Shown: positions 35,714-42,438 of the stretch, in pieces
Numbering within the stretch: position 1 is the first letter of the stretch
Layout of the letters: every line of letters starts with the position of its first letter
Assembly: GCA_947165045.1 (NCBI GenBank)
Contig: CAMUYW010000001.1
Location: 1-64,000, forward strand
Direction of reading: 5' to 3'
Source of the DNA: an uncultured Fibrobacter sp.
Lineage (GTDB): Bacteria > Fibrobacterota > Fibrobacteria > Fibrobacterales > Fibrobacteraceae
Length of the DNA: 64,000 nt
Program-made: the position numbers and the translations under genes
Notes under the pieces: generated by a model
The model's input: the letters and a program-made list of their open reading frames with translations, nothing else
Databases searched by the model: none
What the model was told of the DNA's origin: nothing

Positions 35714-36586
35714 ATGAAGGCGATTGTTGAATATACAGATTATCGCAAGTTCATTCAGGATTACTATGATGAACGCAAACGCGAATCCGCTTTTACTTGG
35801 CGTGAGTTTGCTCAGAATGCCGGTTTTGCATCGGCAATTTTTCTGAAGTATGTTGCTGAAGGAAAAAAGAATCTGAGCGTCAGTGCCGCAAGTTCAGTTG
35901 CGAACGCCATGGGGCTTGCCGGATTTGAAAAGACATATTTTGTTTTGATGGTCACGTACGCCCATGCCAAAGGGGACGAGGCGAAAATGGCAGCGTTCGA
36001 AAAACGCTGTGCGTTGGCTAGGGCTCATAAGATTCGTGTGCTCGGTGGCGAAGAATTTGACTACTACAAGTCTTGGAAAAATCCGTTGTTCCGTGAACTC
36101 GCTCCGCATATGCCTGGTGCAAGACCTGCCGAAATGGCGCGTGCGTGCAAGCCGAAAATTTCTACAGCGGAAGCCGTTGAGACACTTGAATTTTTGGAAG
36201 ATGCTAACCTCCTGAAAAAAGACCGTAATGGAAATTATGTGCAGACGGATAAGTCCATATCGATGGGCTCCGTGGATGCTGTGCCGATTGCTGCAAAAGA
36301 TTTGCAGCGCCAAATGGGCGAGCTTGCCGTGAAGGCTTTGGACTTGCCGCTTGCGGAACGCTCTATGTCGGGAGTTGTAGTTGGACTGACGCAGGATTCT
36401 TACGAACGAATCAAGAAGGAACTTTTGGAATTTCGCCGTCGCATTATTGCGATTGCTACGGAAAGTAACGAAACGCAGCGTGTGTATCGTTTGAACTTAC
36501 AACTGTTCCCGATAAGCGAAAATCTGGAAGTTGCAAACAAGAGTTTAAAAAATAAGGAAGAGGAAAATGAAAAGAAAAGAGCCTAG
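35714..36586 (+). CDS. TIGR02147 family protein, module 4 (probable transcription regulator)
   Basis: A 290-residue paralogue with opening EYTDYRKFIQDYYDERKRESAF, HTH-like WREFAQNAGFASAIFLKYV followed by GKKNLSVSAASSVANAMGL, and winged-helix-like ISTAEAVETLEFLEDANLLKKD. It keeps the family spacing but differs from modules 2 and 3 in the putative recognition helix, as its box 1 differs from theirs. It overlaps the next gene by 20 bp. No ribosome site; TATATTTG adjacent. Confidence 0.88.
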   Translation: MKAIVEYTDYRKFIQDYYDERKRESAFTWREFAQNAGFASAIFLKYVAEGKKNLSVSAASSVANAMGLAGFEKTYFVLMVTYAHAKGDEAKMAAFEKRCALARAHKIRVLGGEEFDYYKSWKNPLFRELAPHMPGARPAEMARACKPKISTAEAVETLEFLEDANLLKKDRNGNYVQTDKSISMGSVDAVPIAAKDLQRQMGELAVKALDLPLAERSMSGVVVGLTQDSYERIKKELLEFRRRIIAIATESNETQRVYRLNLQLFPISENLEVANKSLKNKEEENEKKRA

Positions 36587-38681
36587 AATGTTTAGGGATG
36601 TTTTTACTTTCGCGTTGGTGTTTGCCATTGTGTCGATGTTTTCGGCATGCTCCGATGACAAAGTCGCGGGCGGTTCTTCGGATGATGCAGGCGTCATTGC
36701 GGACTTGAACGTGGCTGGCGTGGCGCAGAAGGGTCCGTTTGCCAAGGGTTCTGAAGTGACGGTGCGGGGAATTGACTGCAAGACGATGGAATTCACGGAT
36801 GAAATTTTTGAGGGTTCTGTCAAAAACAATATGGGTGAATTTGTTGTTAATAATGTGAATTTGTCGACGACTTGTGCTGTTGTTGAAGTCACTGGTGAAT
36901 ACCGTAGTGAAATGACAGGGAAGAAGGTCTCGGATAAATTGACGCTCCGTGCGTTGACGAATCTCAAGGACCGTACGTATGTGAATGTCAACTTGCTTAC
37001 GAACCTGGAATACGAGCGCGTGATGTACTATGTCGCAGAAAAGGGCGAGGCTTTCGACAAGGCGAAGGAATTGGCTGAAAACGATGTACTTGCTGCGTTT
37101 GGCATGGCGGGCGAATCGACGGAGTTTGAAAGCTTGGATATTTTTGGAACAAGCGATGCAGATGCGACGCTCCTTGCTATAAGTGTGTTGATGCAAGGCG
37201 ATGTCGATGTGAAAACGCTTGCGGAACGTCTGGATAAGTTCAGCGATTCCTTTGCGAAAAGTGGCGAGTGGGACGACTCCGATACGAAAACAGCGATTGC
37301 CGACTGGATTGCAGATGCTGTGGCGACGGATGTGATGGATTCAATTCGCAAGAATATGGAAAATTGGGGATTCGCAAACGAAATTCCCGATTTTGAAAAG
37401 GTCGTAGAAAAGTTTGTGGGCGATTCGTCAACTAATGACTCGAATGTAATGACGGATGCCCGCGACGGTCAGACATACAAGACTGTCAAGATCGGTAATC
37501 AGGTGTGGATGGCGGAAAACTTGAACTTTGAAACAGACTCTAGTTACTGCTATAATGATTCCGCTGAATATTGTACAAAGTACGGTCGCCTTTACTCATG
37601 GGCTGCTGCGAATAAAGCATGCCCTGAAGGCTGGCACTTGCCGACAATAGATGAATTTGAAACATTGTTCACTACGGTCGGCGGACAATCTACAGCGGGC
37701 AAGAAACTCAAGTCAGCCAGCGGCTGGAAACAAGATGGCAACGGCACGGATGATTACTCGTTTACTGCGTTGCCTGCTGGTGGCAGGAGTACCAATGAAA
37801 GTTTCTATGGTGGTGATGGTGGTGCGTATTTCTGGAGTTCTACAGAGTACGGAAAAAATCGCTCGTACTACATATTCTTGAAATACCAAAACGACGAAGC
37901 GAATGAAGTTGACTACTACAGGGACGATGGAATGTCCGTCCGCTGCGTGAAGGGCTATGTTGTGACGAAGGAATGGAGCTGGGATGTGCCTTTGGCTGCT
38001 CGCTTTAATCCGAATATCAAGTACGATTCAATGGTGGATCCGCGCGACAAGCGTGTGTACAGAGTGGTAAAAATCGAAGTGAAGGAAAGGGATTATTCGA
38101 AGGTCTGGATGGCAGAGAATTTGAACTATGATGATAGCGTCAAGACTCCGAGCTTGAAGGGTAAAAGCTGGTGCTATCGCGACAGTGCAAAATATTGTGA
38201 GGTGAGTGGCCGCTATTACACTTGGGCGGCGGCGATTGACTCGGTTGCGCTTGCCTCTGATACGGTTGCTCCTTTAGATTGCGGATATGGCAAAACGTGC
38301 GAAATTGGCGAACAACGCATACAGGGAATTTGTCCCGACGGTTGGCACTTGCCGAACCGTGATGAATGGGGCTGGTTGAGCGTTTACTTAGGGAATGCGG
38401 GCGTGTCCGGTGATAGCCTCAAGGCGCTGACCGGTTGGGATTATGCCGGGACAGAAAATAATAACGGCGTGGATGCCTATGGGTTTACGGCACTCCCGAC
38501 TGGAAGAAGAGTCTCTGATACTAGCTGGAGTAATATTGGTTCTGATGTTTATTATTGGAGTTCCCAAGAATATAGTGCGAATGAAGCGCAGTATTCGAAC
38601 ATGAATAACATCTACACCAAATTCTATCTGTATCAAGGCGCAAAATATTATGGACAGAGCGTACGCTGCGTAAAAGATTGA
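36567..38681 (+). CDS. KGPF-domain lipoprotein with two FISUMP domains
   Basis: A 704-residue lipoprotein with lipobox FSAC, module VAQKGPFAKGSEVTVRGID, NVNLLTNLEYERVMYYV and the helical part with EWDDSDTKTAIADWI. The first FISUMP domain (about 37450-37955) is short and lacks the insert after YSWAA. The second (about 38020-38680) has the insert and is much closer to the first domain of the next gene than to its own partner. GGAAGAGGA precedes the ATG, inside the end of the regulator gene. Confidence 0.86.
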   Translation: MKRKEPRMFRDVFTFALVFAIVSMFSACSDDKVAGGSSDDAGVIADLNVAGVAQKGPFAKGSEVTVRGIDCKTMEFTDEIFEGSVKNNMGEFVVNNVNLSTTCAVVEVTGEYRSEMTGKKVSDKLTLRALTNLKDRTYVNVNLLTNLEYERVMYYVAEKGEAFDKAKELAENDVLAAFGMAGESTEFESLDIFGTSDADATLLAISVLMQGDVDVKTLAERLDKFSDSFAKSGEWDDSDTKTAIADWIADAVATDVMDSIRKNMENWGFANEIPDFEKVVEKFVGDSSTNDSNVMTDARDGQTYKTVKIGNQVWMAENLNFETDSSYCYNDSAEYCTKYGRLYSWAAANKACPEGWHLPTIDEFETLFTTVGGQSTAGKKLKSASGWKQDGNGTDDYSFTALPAGGRSTNESFYGGDGGAYFWSSTEYGKNRSYYIFLKYQNDEANEVDYYRDDGMSVRCVKGYVVTKEWSWDVPLAARFNPNIKYDSMVDPRDKRVYRVVKIEVKERDYSKVWMAENLNYDDSVKTPSLKGKSWCYRDSAKYCEVSGRYYTWAAAIDSVALASDTVAPLDCGYGKTCEIGEQRIQGICPDGWHLPNRDEWGWLSVYLGNAGVSGDSLKALTGWDYAGTENNNGVDAYGFTALPTGRRVSDTSWSNIGSDVYYWSSQEYSANEAQYSNMNNIYTKFYLYQGAKYYGQSVRCVKD

Positions 38682-38794
38682 CGCGATAAATTTTGCGTTC
38701 ATTGAAATAGCTTGAATAGGCTTTGATATAAATCTGGCAAACGGCTAATTTGGCCGTTGGCTTAGGGGAGCTTTTTTTAAAAAAGGAGAAAATA
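38682..38794 (+). promoter_or_regulatory. Intergenic leader before the last FISUMP lipoprotein
   Basis: Contains an AACGGC/GCCGTT hairpin (about 38741-38759), a T7 tract at 38772 onward, then AAAAAAGGAG. The hairpin and T tract are separated by about 12 nt, so it may be a weak terminator or leader attenuator; not decided. Confidence 0.35.
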
Positions 38795-40612
38795 ATGAAA
38801 TGGAATAAACTTTTAACAGTGCTCTCGTGTACGTCGTTGTTTTGGGCGTGCGCCGAGCTTGAAATTGAAGGCATATCGGGTGGCGAAGATGAAATATCGT
38901 CTAGCTCGGAAATGGAATCTGGCGATTCGGAAAAGTCCAGTAGTTCCCAAAAATCTGAATTTAGTTTGTCGAAGTCGAGCAGCAGCAAGAAAGATTCCGG
39001 CAAGGAAGCTGGAGTGTCGAGTAGTAGTGAAAAGTCCTCGTCGTCTTCGTCTGACTTGCGTGATGATGAAAAATCGTCTAGTTCGGCGATCCCTAAAGAA
39101 TGGAGCTGGGAAGTGCCGCAGTCCGCTCGCTTGAATCCCGAAATCAAGTATGACACGATGATCGACCCGCGCGATAATCACGTGTATAAAATCGTGAAGA
39201 TTGCACCTGAAGGCAAAAACTATTCTCAAGTCTGGATGGCAGAAAATCTCAACTATGCCGATAGCGTCAAGACGCCAAGCTTGAAGGGCAGCAACTGGTG
39301 CTACAACGATGATGAAAAAAACTGCAAGGTGGGTGGCCGTTATTACACCTGGGCAGCTGCAATTGACTCAGTTGCTTTGGCAAATGATCCGAAGGAACCG
39401 TTAAATTGCGGTTATGGCAAGACGTGTGCACTTAATCATGGTATCCAGGGGATTTGCCCGGATGGCTGGCATTTGCCGACAATCGATGAATGGGGCAAGT
39501 TGAGCGTGGCGTTAGGAAATGCAGGTGTAGCTGGCGATTCTCTCAAGGCTTTGACCGGGTGGAACTACGCTGGAACGGCTGACAACAACGGTACGGATAA
39601 ATATGGCTTTGCAGCGCTCCCGACCGGAAGAAGAATCTCTGCAACTCGCTGGGAAAAGGTGGGCTCGGATGTCTATTTCTGGAGTTCAACCGAACAGAAT
39701 GCCAGTGATGCCCGGTATTCGAATATAAACAACATTTACACTAAATTTTATATCTATCAGAATTACAAATATTATGGACAGAGTGTTCGCTGCGTGAAGG
39801 GAGAACCTGTTGCTGCATCGTCTAGCAGTAGCTCTGCAAAATCGAGTAGCAGTTCTGCAGTTTCGAGCAGCAGTGAAGCGGAATCTAGCAGTAGCTTGAT
39901 TGCTTCGAAAAATTGGGACTGGGATATCCCCAAGGAAGATTACTTTAATCCAAATATTAAATACGACACGATGATTGACCCGCGCGATAAACAGGTGTAT
40001 AGAATCGTGAAAATTGCGCCTGAGGGAAAGGACTATTCTCAAGTGTGGATGGCCGAAAATTTGAACTATGCCGATACTGCCCAGATGCCGATCTTGAAGA
40101 AACAAAGTTGGTGCTACCATGATGATGAAAAGTATTGCAAGGTCTCGGGGCGCTATTACACATGGATGGCTGCAATCGATTCAGCGGCGCTTGCTGCGGA
40201 TACGGCTAATCCGTTGGTGTGTGGCTATGGCAAAGAGTGCGGGCTAGCACGCAGTGTGCAGGGCGTTTGCCCGGATGGTTGGCACTTGCCGACGCGACAT
40301 GAATTGGGAAAATTGATTGTCGCCTTGGGCAATAGCGAAATTGCAGGCAGAAACCTAAAATCGTTGAGTGGATGGGGCTCTTCTGCGGAAGGTCGTGGTG
40401 TTGATGCCTATGGGTTTACGGCGCTACCGGTCGGCAGAAGACTTGAATCAGGATCTTATCAAAAGGTCTCCACTGATAATTACTTCTGGAGCACCAGCGA
40501 ATATACGGAATATGAAGCCGAATACATGAATATGAACAACATCTATACCAAGGCGTACATGTATCGCGGTAGCAAGTATAACGGCCAGAACGTCCGCTGC
40601 GTGAAAAACTAG
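38795..40612 (+). CDS. Lipoprotein with serine linker and two FISUMP domains, no KGPF module
   Basis: A 605-residue lipoprotein with lipobox WAC (LFWAC), a long acidic/serine linker (about residues 25-95), then two FISUMP domains (about 39150-39805 and 39965-40610) separated by a second Ser linker. Each has YDTMIDPRD-VYKIVKIAPEGK-YSQVWMAENLNYAD, SGRYYTWAAAIDS, CPDGWHLPT and NNIYTKFY/AYMY-GQSVRCVK. The start has a strong AAGGAG. An ATG at 38750 is in frame but has no site and would spoil the signal peptide. It lacks the KGPF region shared by its upstream neighbours. Confidence 0.87.
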   Translation: MKWNKLLTVLSCTSLFWACAELEIEGISGGEDEISSSSEMESGDSEKSSSSQKSEFSLSKSSSSKKDSGKEAGVSSSSEKSSSSSSDLRDDEKSSSSAIPKEWSWEVPQSARLNPEIKYDTMIDPRDNHVYKIVKIAPEGKNYSQVWMAENLNYADSVKTPSLKGSNWCYNDDEKNCKVGGRYYTWAAAIDSVALANDPKEPLNCGYGKTCALNHGIQGICPDGWHLPTIDEWGKLSVALGNAGVAGDSLKALTGWNYAGTADNNGTDKYGFAALPTGRRISATRWEKVGSDVYFWSSTEQNASDARYSNINNIYTKFYIYQNYKYYGQSVRCVKGEPVAASSSSSSAKSSSSSAVSSSSEAESSSSLIASKNWDWDIPKEDYFNPNIKYDTMIDPRDKQVYRIVKIAPEGKDYSQVWMAENLNYADTAQMPILKKQSWCYHDDEKYCKVSGRYYTWMAAIDSAALAADTANPLVCGYGKECGLARSVQGVCPDGWHLPTRHELGKLIVALGNSEIAGRNLKSLSGWGSSAEGRGVDAYGFTALPVGRRLESGSYQKVSTDNYFWSTSEYTEYEAEYMNMNNIYTKAYMYRGSKYNGQNVRCVKN

Positions 40613-40637
40613 TTTGCTGATTACACCTCAAAAGACT

Positions 40638-40665
40638 AAGGCCCCGTGTGGGGTCTTTCTTTTTT
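40638..40665 (+). terminator. Terminator of module 4
   Basis: GCCCC-GTGT-GGGGT stem extended by AGAC/GTCTTT, then CTTTTTT. Confidence 0.8.
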
Positions 40666-40687
40666 CGTCGTATTTGCTGCCAAAACA

Positions 40688-40717
40688 AAAAACCTCGCAT
40701 TTCTGCGAGGCTTTTTT
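40688..40717. terminator. Bidirectional terminator between module 4 and tRNA-His
   Basis: CCTCGCA-TTTC-TGCGAGG with an A6 tract before it and T6 after it, so it can end the plus-strand lipoprotein transcript and the minus-strand tRNA. Confidence 0.88.
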
Positions 40718-40720
40718 GCG

Positions 40721-40795
40721 GGTGGATGACCGGACTCGAACCGGCAACATCCAGAATCACAATCTGGGACTCTAACCAATTGAGCTACATCCACC
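40721..40795 (-). tRNA. tRNA-His (GTG)
   Basis: Cloverleaf on the minus strand with acceptor GTGGATG/CATCCAC, D-arm GCTC...GAGT, anticodon arm CCAGA-TTGTGAT-TCTGG with anticodon GTG, and T-arm GCCGG-TTCGAGT-CCGGT. An extra G at 40795 opposite C at 40721 gives the G-1:C73 pair diagnostic of histidine tRNA. CCA is not encoded. Confidence 0.97.
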
Positions 40796-40886
40796 ATGTA
40801 GCGAGACCAAATATAAAAAAGCCATCCCAAATTTCAAGGGATGGCAACAACTTTTTTCTAAAAAAACTGTTTTTGGGCGCGAACCG

Positions 40887-41243
40887 TTACTTTTTCTGCA
40901 TGATACGGAGGAAGTTGGCTCGCTTGAAGTCGTTCCTGTGTTCCATGCAGAAACGCGGATAAACGTACTGCTTCGGGAAAATGCGGATAGTGAAGGTGTT
41001 GTCGCAACCGTCGAGGCAACACTTGAATTCGAGGTCCATGGCTTCCGTGTAGTTGTGGCGGAAGATGATGTTCTTGGATTCGATGTTCTCGATGTCCTTC
41101 TTTTGCTTTTGGCGCTGCTTGATGTCGCGGTGCAGTTCGCAATACTTCGCAATCGGGTGACCCCAGAATTCACGGCCGCAGCCGGGTTCCTGGCAGACTT
41201 TGAGCTTGATGCGTTTTTTCTTTTTGTACTTAGGTAATTGCAT
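40887..41243 (-). CDS. Small basic protein with two tandem zinc-ligand motifs
   Basis: A 118-residue basic protein. Two similar units are visible: C17-x4-C22-x12-C35-x2-H38, and C75 (or C76)-x4-C80-x18-C99-x2-H102, both ending in the pattern YC-ELHR or FC-MEHR. This looks like two zinc-binding knuckles joined by a charged coiled linker (about residues 40-60). A GAGG site lies 5 nt before the ATG. I do not recognise the family; nucleic-acid binding is a guess from the basic charge. Confidence 0.7.
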   Translation of the reverse strand: MQLPKYKKKKRIKLKVCQEPGCGREFWGHPIAKYCELHRDIKQRQKQKKDIENIESKNIIFRHNYTEAMDLEFKCCLDGCDNTFTIRIFPKQYVYPRFCMEHRNDFKRANFLRIMQKK

Positions 41244-41378
41244 AGTGACCTCAATTAGTGGTAAAGATAGTAAAAATCGTCTTTTTTGTAAAAATTTTCA
41301 ATTTTAAGAGGTTTGTTTTAGGCCAAATCCGCTACAAAAGCGTGTTATATAAACATGAATCTTAAAAAAGGAAGGCTT

Positions 41379-42260
41379 ATGAAACGATTGTTTAAGGGGA
41401 GTTGGTGGATGTTGGTCGCTCTTTTTGCGTTTTTGGGCGGTTGCATGTATGTGAGCGATTCGGCGGAGGGGGATACGTCGGTGCACCTCACGGCAATTGA
41501 CGTGGGGCAGGGGCTTGCGGTGCTTTTGGAATGGAATGGGCGGTATGCGATGTACGATTTCGGGCCGGATTCGGTCGGGGTAGTGGATTCGCTCGTGGCG
41601 CGTGGGGTGGATACGCTAGATTGGGTGGTGCTAAGTCATTTCCATCGGGACCATATCGGCGGATTTATGGAACTCCCGGGGCGGGGCGTTTTTGTGCGGC
41701 GGCTGTACGTGGGGCCGGATACGTCGTGCGGGTTCTTTTGCGATAGCGTGTTACGGGTGGCAAGTGCAATGGGGAGCTTGGTGGATACGATTTTACGCGG
41801 CGAAAATGTGCAATTTTGGGATACCTGCTCTGGGAATGCAAGCGAAGAATGCCCGCGGTTTGAGGTGCTGTGGCCGACGCGATACACGCATGTTGGCGAG
41901 AATCGGGCGAGTGTGGTGCTGTCTGTTCGCTATGGTGCAGCTAAGGGCCTTTTGACGGGCGACTTGGATTCGGTGGGCGAGCGGCAGTTGCTGGAGATGA
42001 ATCCGACGCTTTCGGCGGATCTTTTGCAGGTGGGTCATCATGGGTCGGCGGGGAGCAATACGCTCAAGTTCTTGTCGCAGGTGTCGCCGAAGTATGCGTT
42101 TGTGAGCGTGGGGGCAGGGAATCGCTATGGGCATCCGGCGCCATCTGTTGTTTGTAAGCTGAACTTGGTGCTCGAAGATTCGACGAAGCTATTTCGAACG
42201 GACCTGCAAGGGAATGTAGTGTTTGAACTCTCGCCTACGATGGGGGTGGTTTTGCCGTAG
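41379..42260 (+). CDS. ComEC-like metallo-beta-lactamase-fold lipoprotein
   Basis: A 293-residue protein with a signal ending in lipobox LGGC, followed by a complete MBL-fold hydrolase of the ComEC/Rec2 C-terminal type: TAIDVGQGLAVLLEWNG, metal ligands in SHFHRDHIGG, GLLTGDLDS, LLQVGHHGSAGSNT and a final NRYGHPAPSV. In ComEC this domain is thought to degrade the non-transported DNA strand; here it is alone and lipid-anchored, so it could be an extracytoplasmic nuclease or phosphodiesterase. AAGGAAG precedes the ATG at 41379. An upstream ATG at 41355 is also in frame. Confidence 0.85.
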   Translation: MKRLFKGSWWMLVALFAFLGGCMYVSDSAEGDTSVHLTAIDVGQGLAVLLEWNGRYAMYDFGPDSVGVVDSLVARGVDTLDWVVLSHFHRDHIGGFMELPGRGVFVRRLYVGPDTSCGFFCDSVLRVASAMGSLVDTILRGENVQFWDTCSGNASEECPRFEVLWPTRYTHVGENRASVVLSVRYGAAKGLLTGDLDSVGERQLLEMNPTLSADLLQVGHHGSAGSNTLKFLSQVSPKYAFVSVGAGNRYGHPAPSVVCKLNLVLEDSTKLFRTDLQGNVVFELSPTMGVVLP

Positions 42261-42273
42261 CAGGCCGAATAAT

Positions 42274-42405
42274 GTCATCCTGGAACGCAACGTAGTGGAG
42301 TGATAGGATCCAATGCATTGGAAGTGCAACGTCATCTTTGCGCAGTAAGGATCCATACAGTACTGTGAGCGAAATAAGTATGGTTCCTCCTTCGGAGGAT
42401 GACGT
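42274..42405. repeat. Dispersed GTCATCC repeat block
   Basis: Starts GTCATCCTGGAACGCAACG and ends TTCCTCC-TTC-GGAGGATGAC, with internal AGGATCC copies. Related blocks lie at 43858-44008, 44403-44510 and 50467-50582. No gene is present. Confidence 0.65.
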
Positions 42406-42424
42406 CTAGGCTCTAAGTTCTTTT

Positions 42425-42432
42425 TATATTGC
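42425..42432 (+). promoter_or_regulatory. TATATTGC promoter-like element 6 nt before an ATG
   Basis: Weak match to TAnnTTTG, 6 nt before the start at 42439, with no Shine-Dalgarno site. Confidence 0.3.
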
Positions 42433-42438
42433 ACCCGT

